Assembly (NCBI GenBank): GCA_024399065.1
Contig: JAKSIB010000016.1
Coordinates: 1 to 64,000, forward strand
Direction: 5' to 3'
DNA: 64,000 bases
From: Fibrobacter sp.
GTDB lineage: Bacteria > Fibrobacterota > Fibrobacteria > Fibrobacterales > Fibrobacteraceae
Below the pieces are notes generated by a model that did not search any database, was not told where the DNA came from, and worked only from the letters and a program-made list of their open reading frames with translations. The translations under genes and the position numbers were made by a program. Below, one piece after another: positions 7,228 to 15,188 of the stretch; position 1 is the first letter of the stretch, and each line of letters begins with the position of its first letter.

Positions 7228-7246
7228 ACTTTTACCTAAAATAGGT
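7206..7246 (+). repeat. 41-bp direct repeat, left copy
   Basis: Starts TTGTCTCCAAGACTCCAA and ends ACCTAAAATAGGT; covers the last codons (CLQDSN) and 3' flank of the FISUMP gene. It recurs with one mismatch at 8563-8603, on the other side of the ATPase gene. Confidence 0.9.
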
Positions 7247-7348
7247 TGTCTAATTCATTTTATTCAATTTACTTACTGTATTGAATAAAAAATACGCTTT
7301 TTTATTCAATATGGTTGTTTTACTGGTTAAAAATGCTATTTTTAAGGC

Positions 7349-8551
7349 ATGAAAAGTGCCGTGCTCAATCAGCGAAAAGAACGGGACCGCCTTTTAGCGG
7401 AGCCTTACCTTACACGTCAAACGGTGTATGATTTTGAAGCCTTGCTCCAGAGCCCGAACATAAAGTTGTTAACGGGGCCTCGTCGCGTGGGAAAATCCAC
7501 CCAGGCTATTTTGATGCTGCGCGGGAAGAATTTTGCTTACCTGAATTTCGATGATAATGAATTGCTAAAAGGCTGGAACGAGGAACAGGCGGAAATGCTG
7601 CTGAACGAGGTGTACCCGAATTTTCAGTACCTTTTGCTTGACGAAGTCCAGAACGTAAGTGGCTGGGATGTTTTGGTCGGCAAGCTTTTTCGTCGTGGGT
7701 ACAACCTGGTTATAACAGGTAGTAACGCCAACATGCTTTCGGGAGAAATGGCAACCGTGCTTACGGGGCGATATCTTGAAATCAAGATGCTACCTTTTAG
7801 TTTGTTTGAAACATGCTCGTTTAATCGGGAATTGACCAAGGACGATTATCTTAAAAACGGGGGCTATCCGGAAACGGTGTCGCAACGGGCCATAACGCAA
7901 ACATACCTGCAGACACTGTTCGATTCCATTGTGTACAAGGATGTGGTTCGCAGGCACAAGATCCGAAATGTTACGGACCTGAATAATGTGGCTACATTCC
8001 TTCTTGCAAATTTTACGGGAACATTTAGCTACAACGATGTGGCGGATGACCTTGGCCTTTCCAGCGTTGCCACGACAAAAAAGTTCATGGACTATTTGCA
8101 TGAGCCATTCCTGTTCTATTATCTGGATAGATACAACAACAAATTGAAACTAATGAAAAAGGCTCCGCGCAAGGTCTATGTGGTTGACAATGGCTTTGTT
8201 TCGTCGAGGGCGTTTAGCCTTAGCGAAAATCTGGGAAAACTTCTGGAAAATCAAGTCTTTATTGAATTGCTTCGCCGTGGGTACGATACCGAAAAATCCT
8301 TGTTCTACTACCATTCTCGCAATGACAAGGAAACGGATTTTGTAGTTCGTGAAGGTAACAAGGTAAAGCAGCTAATTCAAGTTTGTTACGAGATGTCGAA
8401 CGAAAAAACAGAAAAGCGAGAGGTGGGTAGCCTTGTGGAATGCGCCGGCGAACTGAAGTGCGATAACCTTACCATTGTAACATGGAATGATGAACGGCTC
8501 ATTGAAAAGAACGGGTATGTTATTAAGGTCGTGCCCGTGGAAAAATTTTGA
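7349..8551 (+). CDS. AAA_14/DUF4143 ATPase
   Basis: A 400-residue predicted ATPase. The N-terminal AAA domain has Walker A GPRRVGKST (43-51), Walker B YLLLDEVQ (94-101) and a sensor-like ITGSNANML. A winged-helix/DUF4143 part follows (GGYPETV, DVVRRHKIRN, then the nuclease-like ETDFVVREG near 330). Proteins of this type are common in gut bacteria, often near mobile or stress loci; their role is not established. ATG at 7349 lacks a good ribosome site. The gene lies wholly between the two copies of a 41-bp direct repeat. Confidence 0.88.
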   Translation: MKSAVLNQRKERDRLLAEPYLTRQTVYDFEALLQSPNIKLLTGPRRVGKSTQAILMLRGKNFAYLNFDDNELLKGWNEEQAEMLLNEVYPNFQYLLLDEVQNVSGWDVLVGKLFRRGYNLVITGSNANMLSGEMATVLTGRYLEIKMLPFSLFETCSFNRELTKDDYLKNGGYPETVSQRAITQTYLQTLFDSIVYKDVVRRHKIRNVTDLNNVATFLLANFTGTFSYNDVADDLGLSSVATTKKFMDYLHEPFLFYYLDRYNNKLKLMKKAPRKVYVVDNGFVSSRAFSLSENLGKLLENQVFIELLRRGYDTEKSLFYYHSRNDKETDFVVREGNKVKQLIQVCYEMSNEKTEKREVGSLVECAGELKCDNLTIVTWNDERLIEKNGYVIKVVPVEKF

Positions 8552-8562
8552 ATGAGATTTTA

Positions 8563-8603
8563 TTGTCTCCAAGACTCCAACTAAACTTTTACCTAAAATA
8601 GGT
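8563..8603 (+). repeat. 41-bp direct repeat, right copy
   Basis: Same as 7206-7246 with one base change. It lies 11 bases after the ATPase stop and is followed by a strong terminator, possibly the original terminator of the FISUMP gene. Confidence 0.9.
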
Positions 8604-8618
8604 GATTTTGGGTAAATG

Positions 8619-8655
8619 AAAAACTCCCCGACCATTGTGGTGGGGAGTTTTTTTT
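8619..8655 (+). terminator. Bidirectional terminator
   Basis: AACTCCCC, 12-base loop, GGGGAGTT, then eight T; A-rich on the other side, so it can also serve transcripts coming from trpGD. Confidence 0.85.
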
Positions 8656-8656
8656 A

Positions 8657-8688
8657 ATGCCAGATTCTCGCTTACGCGAGAATGACGC
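8657..8688. repeat. REP-like palindrome
   Basis: ATTCTCGC-TTAC-GCGAGAAT followed by GACGCG. On the minus strand it reads GTCATTCTCGCGTAAGCGAG, the form of the widespread GTCATYCCCG...GGGAT extragenic palindromes; a related half-copy lies at 49777-49805. Confidence 0.55.
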
Positions 8689-8692
8689 GGGT

Positions 8693-10288
8693 CTAGCTAT
8701 TACTTGCAACCTTGACTTCTTCGATCTTCTTCAGCACGGAGCCGTCTTCGATTGCCTTCATGGCCATGTCGTAGCCTTCCTTGATGGTGGCGGCCTTCTT
8801 GCTGATGTAGAGGGCGGCACCAGCGTTCAGGGCGCAAGCGTACTTGATGCCCGGACGGCCCTTGCCGTTCAACATGTCCAGACCCAGCTTGAAGTTTTCT
8901 TCGCCGGTGCCACCTGCCAGATCGTCTTCGTCCACAGCGGGAACGCCGAAGTCCTTGGGGTCGATACGGTAGGTCTTGTAAACGCCGTCTTCCAGGATTT
9001 CTGCAATGGTGGTGGGAACGCAGGGAGAAATTTCATCGTAGCCGTCGTCGCTCAAGGCAACCATGACGCGCTTTGCACCCAGGGCATGTGCTGCCTTGGT
9101 GAAGGGTTCCAGCACAGCTTCGCTGTAAACGCCCAGGCAAAGGTACTTGGCTTCTGCAGGGTTGGTGAGAGGTCCGATGAGGTTCATGATGGTCTTGATG
9201 CCAAGGCACTGGCGGACAGGACCTGCGAAACGCATGGCGCTGTGATAGACGGGAGCCATAAGGAATACAAAGCCAGTCTTTTCCAGAACTTCGGCTGCCT
9301 TTTCCGGAGTCATGTCCAGCTTGAAGCCTGCGGCGGTGTAGAAGTTTGCTGCACCGGACTTGCTGGAAACGGCGCGGTTGCCGTGCTTTGCAATCTTACA
9401 ACCGCAGGTAGCTGCGATAAGGCCAGACATGGAACTCACATTGAAGCTGCCCTTGCCGTCGCCACCGGTACCCACGATGTCGGTGAGCTCGTCGCCAGCA
9501 ATGGGGAACTTGCGCTTCTTGCGGCTGAGTACTGCGGCGCAGCCTGCGATTTCATCGGCCACGGGGCCCTTGCAGGAAAGACCTGTAAGAATGGCGGCCA
9601 TCTGGCGTTCGTCCATGATGCCGTCGGTCAGGTCGTCCATGAAACGTTCTGCTGTCTCGCGGGAAAGATCCTTGCCAACCATGAGGGTGTTCAGGATGCC
9701 GCGAACGTCCAGAGGATCGCGACGGTAGTTGAGGAATGCCTTGAAGAATTCGGCTTCCTTGCCGCTGGCGATTGATTCCGGGTGGAACTGGACGCCTTCG
9801 ATGTCCATGGTCTTGTGACGGATGCCCATGATGTCGCCGTCGTCGGCGCGGGCGGTCACTTCGAATTCCGGCGGGAGGGTGGATTCGTCGATAACCAGGC
9901 TGTGGTAGCGGGTGAAGGGGTTCTTCTTGCCGATGGTGCGGAAGAGGCCGCGGCCGTCGGTGTTGATGTCTTCCACGATGCCATGCTTGATGAACTTTGC
10001 ACCCACGATCTTTGCACCGAAAGCGTAGCCAATAGCCTGGTGACCAAGGCAGATGCCAAGAATGGGGAGCTTGCCTGCGAAGTGCCTGATGGCTTCAACA
10101 GAGATGCCTGCATCTTCAGGGCGACCCGGGCCCGGGCTCACAATGAGGCGGCTTGGGTTCAGAGCTTCGATGTCGGCGATGGTGCATTCCTTGCTGCGGA
10201 GCACGCGGATTTCTTCGTTAGTGATCTTGGCCAAAGCCTGATACACGTTGTAAGTGAAAGAGTCGTAGTTGTCAATTAAAACGATCAT
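8693..10288 (-). CDS. trpGD: Anthranilate synthase glutaminase / anthranilate phosphoribosyltransferase fusion
   Basis: A 531-residue fusion. The N-terminal glutamine amidotransferase (1-~190) supplies ammonia to TrpE: NYDSFTYN, GPGRP, nucleophile Cys80 in GICLGHQ, and VQFHPES with H169 and E171. The C-terminal part (~196-531) transfers phosphoribose from PRPP to anthranilate: GTGGDGKGSFNVS (273-285), KHGNRAVSSKSG. The same fusion exists in E. coli. ATG at 10288 has GAGG about nine bases upstream. trpE lies upstream, separated by the structured repeat at 10315-10445. A REP-like palindrome and a terminator follow. Confidence 0.97.
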   Translation of the reverse strand: MIVLIDNYDSFTYNVYQALAKITNEEIRVLRSKECTIADIEALNPSRLIVSPGPGRPEDAGISVEAIRHFAGKLPILGICLGHQAIGYAFGAKIVGAKFIKHGIVEDINTDGRGLFRTIGKKNPFTRYHSLVIDESTLPPEFEVTARADDGDIMGIRHKTMDIEGVQFHPESIASGKEAEFFKAFLNYRRDPLDVRGILNTLMVGKDLSRETAERFMDDLTDGIMDERQMAAILTGLSCKGPVADEIAGCAAVLSRKKRKFPIAGDELTDIVGTGGDGKGSFNVSSMSGLIAATCGCKIAKHGNRAVSSKSGAANFYTAAGFKLDMTPEKAAEVLEKTGFVFLMAPVYHSAMRFAGPVRQCLGIKTIMNLIGPLTNPAEAKYLCLGVYSEAVLEPFTKAAHALGAKRVMVALSDDGYDEISPCVPTTIAEILEDGVYKTYRIDPKDFGVPAVDEDDLAGGTGEENFKLGLDMLNGKGRPGIKYACALNAGAALYISKKAATIKEGYDMAMKAIEDGSVLKKIEEVKVASNS

Positions 10289-10314
10289 GGTTTAAACCTC
10301 GGGTAAAAATGCTT

Positions 10315-10445
10315 AGACGAAAGACGAGAGGCGAGAGACGAGAGAGTTTAATATCGTGCCTTCGGCACCCATGATATGGCAGCTTTGCTGCCTAATTTTA
10401 TCTTTCGTCTTTAGTCTGTAGGCGCGTAGCGCCGTTCTCTCGTCT
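10315..10445 (-). repeat. Structured intercistronic repeat, copy 2 (trpE-trpGD gap)
   Basis: Same plan as 531-660. Read with the genes: TAGACGAGAGAACGG, palindrome GGCGCTACGCGCC, GACTAAAGACGAAAGA, hairpins GGCAGCAAAGCTGCC and GTGCCGAAGGCAC, then four heptads that are the reverse complement of AGACGAG/AGGCGAG/AGACGAA. The arms of each hairpin differ from copy 1 but stay complementary, so RNA structure rather than sequence is kept. The trpE stop codon TAG is the first triplet of the element. Confidence 0.82.
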
Positions 10446-11856
10446 ATTTCACTCCTTCCAGGACGGCACGAACGGCACCGAGCTTTTCGTTAGTTTCTTC
10501 AAATTCGCGTTCTGCGTTGGAGGCAGCCACAATGCCACCGCCAGCTTGCAGGCTGATCTTCTTGCCCTGCTTCAGGCAGCAACGGATAGAAATACAGAAG
10601 TCCAGGTCACCATCGGATTCGATGTAGCCCACAGCGCCTGCATAGAAGCGACGCTTGACTTTTTCCAAACCAGAAAGAATTTCGATGGCGCTGATCTTGG
10701 GAGCGCCGCTGACGGTACCTGCGGGGAAGCTGGAACGAAGTACTTCGATGGACTTCTTACCAACGCTTACCTTACCCTGAACGTCAGAAACCAGGTGGAT
10801 CACATGACTGTACTTTTCGCATTCCATGTACTTCACGGTATCCACGGTGCCGGCGGTGCAGACGCGGCCAAGGTCGTTGCGGGCCAGGTCCACAAGCATC
10901 AGGTGTTCTGCCTTCTCCTTGGGGTCGGCCTTCAGTTCCTTCATCAATTCTTCGTCTTCCAGGTCGTTCTTGCCACGGCGGCGAGTACCTGCGATGGGAT
11001 GGATGGTGGCAATGCCATCACGGACGCGGACCAGGCTTTCCGGGGATGCGCCGATGAACTGGTGAGTACCGTAGTCCAGGTAGAACATGTACGGAGACGG
11101 GTTCACGGAACGGAGGCGGCGGTAGATGTCCAATGCCTCGATGTCGCTTTCGAACTGGATGCGGCGAGAGGGCACGGCCTGGACGATGTCGCCGGCCACG
11201 ATGTGCTTCTGAAGTTCCACCACCTTGGCGGAGTATTCTTCCTTGGACTTGGAAAGATCGGTAACAGTAACGCCCTTGGCCACTTCCTGTTCCGGAGCCA
11301 GGTAGCTGAAGTCCATGTCGGCCAGACGCTTCTTCACGTTGTTGATGGCGGCCGGCAGGTCGATCTGGTGTTCTTCGTAGTTCAGGGCGAACAGGTGAAG
11401 CTTTTCGGTGTAGTGGTCGAACACGATGTAGATGTGGCCCACCATGAATTCAGCTTCGGGAATGTTCAGTTCATCCACCTGGGGTGCCAGGTGAATGGTA
11501 TCGCAGCGTGCGCAGAATTCGTACCCCAGGTAGCCCACGCCAGAGGAGGGAATAGGAATCTGGTTAGGGGGCACGGTGTTTTCTGCGGAAATCTTCAGCA
11601 AGGCGTCCAGGATGTCGCCTTCGCCTTCCTTCAGGAAAACGCTTTCCTTGCCATCGACGACGATGGACACGTCCTTTTCGTTTTGACGGAGACGGAAGCC
11701 TTCGTCCACCATCAAAGTGGAGTAGCGGCTCTTGCCGTGTGCGAAAGATGCGGATTCAAAGATTGCCTTTGCTCCCAGCTTCTTGCCCAGGGAGAAAGGG
11801 GTATAGCGTTCGCCAGGAAGGGCGACGTAGATGCTATCGGTGCGAGGTTCTGTCAT
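10444..11856 (-). CDS. trpE: Anthranilate synthase component I
   Basis: Converts chorismate and ammonia to anthranilate, the first step of the branch, with TrpG. In 470 residues the N-terminal regulatory domain carries FESASFAHGKSRYS (34-47), the region corresponding to the LLES Trp-feedback motif. The chorismate-binding domain (~215-465) has QAVPSRR, HPIAGTRRRG, MLVDLARNDLGRV, SGAPKISAIEIL and YAGAVGY. ATG at 11856 follows AGAGGA. A trp attenuator with a Trp-Trp leader peptide lies directly upstream; trpGD follows after the repeat that includes this gene's stop codon. Confidence 0.98.
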   Translation of the reverse strand: MTEPRTDSIYVALPGERYTPFSLGKKLGAKAIFESASFAHGKSRYSTLMVDEGFRLRQNEKDVSIVVDGKESVFLKEGEGDILDALLKISAENTVPPNQIPIPSSGVGYLGYEFCARCDTIHLAPQVDELNIPEAEFMVGHIYIVFDHYTEKLHLFALNYEEHQIDLPAAINNVKKRLADMDFSYLAPEQEVAKGVTVTDLSKSKEEYSAKVVELQKHIVAGDIVQAVPSRRIQFESDIEALDIYRRLRSVNPSPYMFYLDYGTHQFIGASPESLVRVRDGIATIHPIAGTRRRGKNDLEDEELMKELKADPKEKAEHLMLVDLARNDLGRVCTAGTVDTVKYMECEKYSHVIHLVSDVQGKVSVGKKSIEVLRSSFPAGTVSGAPKISAIEILSGLEKVKRRFYAGAVGYIESDGDLDFCISIRCCLKQGKKISLQAGGGIVAASNAEREFEETNEKLGAVRAVLEGVK

Positions 11857-11907
11857 TTTTCAATCCTCTGTTTTTAACGGACCAAATTTAGCTTTTTAGG
11901 CTTTCGT

Positions 11908-12016
11908 CCTGGAGGATTTCAAATGTAAAGGGAAAAAATAAAAGCCTCCAGGGAGTCTGGAAGCCTTTGCCTTGATTAAATAGTACGTGCAAAAAACCAG
12001 ACTCTATGTTAGAGTC
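11908..12016 (-). promoter_or_regulatory. trp attenuator (copy 2) upstream of trpE
   Basis: Minus-strand architecture identical to 2074-2182. 1:2 hairpin GACTCTA-ACA-TAGAGTC at 12000-12016; antiterminator segment GAGTCTGG (11997-12004) pairing with CCAGACTC (11953-11960); 3:4 terminator at 11933-11968; and the extra downstream CCTCCAGG (11908-11915) complementary to CCTGGAGG in the terminator (11945-11952). The pairing segments match copy 1 while the linkers differ, which supports function. Confidence 0.9.
11933..11968 (-). terminator. Attenuator terminator, copy 2
   Basis: AAAGGCTTCCAG, loop ACTCC, CTGGAGGCTTTT, then ATTTTTT on the minus strand. Confidence 0.87.
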
Positions 12017-12068
12017 CGCGCCACCATCGGCCGTCAAAGTTCTTGCAGAGTACGTTAATCATCTTCAT
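12009..12068 (-). CDS. trpL: trp leader peptide, copy 2
   Basis: MKMINVLCKNFDGRWWRGL, 19 codons, with Trp15-Trp16. It resembles E. coli TrpL (tandem Trp near the C-terminus) in design. Four base differences from copy 1, two of them silent. As in copy 1 there is no visible ribosome-binding site and the ATG is 7 bases after the -10 box. Confidence 0.88.
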   Translation of the reverse strand: MKMINVLCKNFDGRWWRGL

Positions 12069-12075
12069 GTTCAAT

Positions 12076-12104
12076 AATTTATGAATATCCCTACATGTTG
12101 GCAA
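12076..12104 (-). promoter_or_regulatory. Predicted sigma-70 promoter of trpL-trpE
   Basis: TTGCCA, 17 bases, TAAATT on the minus strand; conserved in sequence and spacing with the copy at 2242-2270. Confidence 0.6.
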
Positions 12105-12276
12105 GGGATTTGTCGGAATTAAGGAAAAAAACTTGTTTTTTTAACAAAGTATTTTGTAATTTGGGCAAACAGCTTAAATTGGGCTGTTTTTCTATATCCC
12201 TGGCCGGGCGCCCGTGGCGATTGAGCCGAACCGAGAGGGATTTTTGTTCCAACATACGTTTTTTAGTGGACCAGGT

Positions 12277-14013
12277 TTGAAAAAAGCCTGTTTTGTGGTG
12301 TTTTTGCTGCTTTTTTCCCAGGGGTGGCCTAAAAATAAGGGCGAATTTGCTCTGGATTTCGTGGATACGCCCATTGCGGAGGTGGTTCGGGCTGTTTCCG
12401 TGGCATACAATACGTCCATTCTTGTAGATGAAGGTATAGAAACCAGGGTGACATTTCATTTGGAGAACTCTGATTATTTTGATGGCTTGTCAGCATTGTG
12501 TCTGGCGAACCATTTGGAATTGCATCAGGAAAATGGGGTACTGCATATCCGCAAAAAGGTGAATCGGGGAGAACATGAATTTACGTTGTCTGATTCCTTG
12601 GTGAGTTTGTCTGTGAAGGACAAGGATGTTCGTGAATTTGTTCATGAGTACTCTATGAATTCGGGGTTGAATATTTTGGTTGCTCCGGAGGTGATTGGAA
12701 AGGTTTCCGGTGAACTTCGGAATATGAAGGCGAAAGATGCTTTTGTGAAGTTGATAACTACGGCCGGTTTTCGGGTGAAACAATCCAAGGATGTGTTGGT
12801 GGTTTTGCCTCAGGAAGTTGGGGTGTCTAAATCCGGTTCGTCGCGGTCTGGTTCATCACCGATCTCAGATAAAATAAAATTGGAACAGCTGGATGGTCGT
12901 TTTTCAGCGGAAATTCGTGATGCGCTTTTGGGTGATGCTTTGCAAAGTCTTGCCGAAGTGGCCGACTTGAATTTGGCGGTTTATGGTGACATCCGTGAAA
13001 ATGTGAACCTAAAATTTGAAGATGTGGATTTGAAAACTCTGGTGGATGCTCTGTTTAAGGGACACCGCTACAGCTATGCTCTGGACTCCAATAATTTGTT
13101 CGTGTCCGAAGGCGGAATGCGGAAGGCTCTGTCTTATACGAAACTTTATCCTTTAAAGCATCTTCTTGCAGAACAGGCGCTGGCTCATTTGACGAAGTTT
13201 TCCCCAAGTACGGAATTTACTGCAGCGGAGGTTAAGGAACAGAACGCCTTGTTGCTAGGAGGTTCCGATTACGAAATCAAGATGGCGGAAAACTTGTTGC
13301 AGCAAATTGATGTGCCCGCTATTCAAGTGACCTTGAGCTGCATTGTGGTGGAATTCAAACGGGGAAAGAATTTCGAAATCGGATTGCATGGGGGCTCCGG
13401 CAGAAAAACGGGGGAGTATAACATCGGTGCCCGAGGGTTCCTTGATTTTGTGGACAAGGATTTTTCTGTGTCGGGGGCTTTTGGAAAAATTGGTCTGTTG
13501 CCAGATCGTTTTGAATTGGAATTGTCCGCTATGGAGGAACGTAACGAGGCCGAGGTTTTGGCTCGCCCGCGGCTGACGACGTTGAATGGAAATAAGGCTG
13601 AACTGAATGTGACCAATACGGTTTATTATCTGGTGAGTCAGGTAACGGCCGATGGATTCCCCATTACAGATTACCGTTCTTTTAATGATGGAATTTCCTT
13701 GGAGTTGACGCCGTCGGTGACGCGGGAAGGCGTGATTACGCTGGAGGTGTCTCCGGAAATCAAGACCGCGGGCCGCAGCACTGGAGACGGCCCCCGTGAT
13801 ATCAGTACCCGCAATTTAAAGACGGTAGTTTCCCTGAAGGATGGCGAAACCCTTTGCTTGGGTGGGCTGATTCGTAAGAATAAATCGGAAGTGCGTTCGG
13901 CGGTTCCTTTTCTCGGGAGCATTCCTGTGATTGGACGATTGTTCAGTTATGTGTCCGAGGTGGAGGAAGAAAATGAGTTGGCCATTTTTATCACACCGAT
14001 GCTGGGGCGGTAA
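12277..14013 (+). CDS. Secretin (type II secretion / type IV pilus outer-membrane pore)
   Basis: An outer-membrane secretin of about 578 residues. Three N-domain/STN-like repeats (one starts at LDFVDTPIAEVVRAVS) are followed by a secretin_N segment (KLYPLKH...LLLGGSDYEIKMAENLL) and the C-terminal secretin core: VLARPRLTTLNGNKAELNV, GISLELTPSV, LKDGETLCLGGLIRK, VPFLGSIPVIGRLFS, LAIFITPML. The frame is open from GTG 12214, but TTG at 12277 gives a clean signal peptide (KKACFVVFLLLFS) so I prefer it. First gene of a five-gene operon; the next gene starts 3 bases after its stop. Confidence 0.88.
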   Translation: MKKACFVVFLLLFSQGWPKNKGEFALDFVDTPIAEVVRAVSVAYNTSILVDEGIETRVTFHLENSDYFDGLSALCLANHLELHQENGVLHIRKKVNRGEHEFTLSDSLVSLSVKDKDVREFVHEYSMNSGLNILVAPEVIGKVSGELRNMKAKDAFVKLITTAGFRVKQSKDVLVVLPQEVGVSKSGSSRSGSSPISDKIKLEQLDGRFSAEIRDALLGDALQSLAEVADLNLAVYGDIRENVNLKFEDVDLKTLVDALFKGHRYSYALDSNNLFVSEGGMRKALSYTKLYPLKHLLAEQALAHLTKFSPSTEFTAAEVKEQNALLLGGSDYEIKMAENLLQQIDVPAIQVTLSCIVVEFKRGKNFEIGLHGGSGRKTGEYNIGARGFLDFVDKDFSVSGAFGKIGLLPDRFELELSAMEERNEAEVLARPRLTTLNGNKAELNVTNTVYYLVSQVTADGFPITDYRSFNDGISLELTPSVTREGVITLEVSPEIKTAGRSTGDGPRDISTRNLKTVVSLKDGETLCLGGLIRKNKSEVRSAVPFLGSIPVIGRLFSYVSEVEEENELAIFITPMLGR

Positions 14014-14016
14014 GGT

Positions 14017-15186
14017 ATGTGTTTTTGGAGTGGTGTGAATTTGTTGGGTGCGAAACTATTGAATGGTGCGAAACCTGTGCCGGCACGCATGTGTACTTGG
14101 GAAATGGTAACAACCTTTGACGGGCATCCTTCGGAAGAACAACTGTTGAAACAATTTCATTTGGACTTTCCTCAGATTGATGTTTCGAAGATTTTAGTGA
14201 CTTTAATGACTTCGCAGAATTCTCCGGAAGGACGAAAACTGCGGTACTTGGTGATGATGCCTGAAGATGATGTGGGGGAGAACCGTCGCGGTTTTATGGA
14301 TAATTTCCCAGGTTGTTTTTCGAGACGATTGGTGCCACGACAAGCGTGGTTGTTCGGCTGGGCGGATCAGCAATTTCCAGACGTTAATGGAAATTGTTTG
14401 TTCTGGAAAATCGTAGATGGTGTGCTCTACATCTTGGTGTTCTTTGAAGGACGGCTTTGCCATTGGTCCGAGGAAATTGGATATGGCTTGGAAGAGGAGG
14501 ATGCCCAAAGGGGGATGGTAGAAAATCGTCTGGAACGTTTTAGAAAGTTCTTGAATACGGATGCTTTGTTTTCTAGGGTGGAAAAATTTGCAGAAGTTGG
14601 AATGGATGAGGATAGGCTTGATGTCCGCGGGGGTGTTTGCGAAAGACGACTTTTCAAGAAGGCGGTGAAGGATTCCTTTTGGAAAAATATTGATTTGCGA
14701 AAAACGGGGAAGGACTCTTTGTTGATTGAAGAGCGCCCGCATAAAATCGGGCTTTGCAGTGGATTATTGTTGGCTATTTCTGTCCTTATAATTGTGGGGT
14801 TTGCGCTGGACTGGATGCTGAAATATGTAACAGATTTTGGGACGGCTTATGTGAATGAAAAAATGGTGGATGCGATACCTGTGGAATTAGATGTGCCGGA
14901 GTTGGTTGAAATCTTGGAGGAACGAAATGTGAGTTTTCGAGAGGAGGTTCCTAAGCCTCGAAAAGAGATTTCTTATGAGGAAAGTCGGCCGACTTGTATT
15001 TTGCCGGAAGTTCATTTGAAGGGAATTGTGGGGGAGAAATTGTTTGTGGCAATTGTGGATATTGCCGAGCCTGCGAAAACTTTTTTTGTTGGGGATTCGC
15101 TAGGGAATTTTATGGTGCAGGAAATTGAACGGACTCAAGTGCAACTTGTCTGCGGGGATTCTTCCGCTGTGATTTCGATGAGGTAA
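14017..15186 (+). CDS. Pilus/secretion inner-membrane protein with GspC/PilP-like tail
   Basis: 389 residues, one membrane span (~246-267, GLLLAISVLIIVGFALDW). The cytoplasmic N-terminal ~240 residues recall PilM/GspL-type assembly proteins in size and place but I see no diagnostic motif. The periplasmic end, from PEVHLKGIVGEKLFVAIVDI, looks like the small beta domain of GspC/PilP that contacts the secretin, with FVGDSLG. One gene would thus do what two or three separate genes do in standard systems. It lies between the secretin and pseudopilin-like genes, nearly touching both. Assignment is inferred from context plus the tail. Confidence 0.6.
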   Translation: MCFWSGVNLLGAKLLNGAKPVPARMCTWEMVTTFDGHPSEEQLLKQFHLDFPQIDVSKILVTLMTSQNSPEGRKLRYLVMMPEDDVGENRRGFMDNFPGCFSRRLVPRQAWLFGWADQQFPDVNGNCLFWKIVDGVLYILVFFEGRLCHWSEEIGYGLEEEDAQRGMVENRLERFRKFLNTDALFSRVEKFAEVGMDEDRLDVRGGVCERRLFKKAVKDSFWKNIDLRKTGKDSLLIEERPHKIGLCSGLLLAISVLIIVGFALDWMLKYVTDFGTAYVNEKMVDAIPVELDVPELVEILEERNVSFREEVPKPRKEISYEESRPTCILPEVHLKGIVGEKLFVAIVDIAEPAKTFFVGDSLGNFMVQEIERTQVQLVCGDSSAVISMR

Positions 15187-15188
15187 AT

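Noticed and set aside
7349-8551. ATPase as part of a transposon or prophage
   Set aside because: No transposase, terminal inverted repeats or phage genes nearby; only the 41-bp direct repeat supports mobility.
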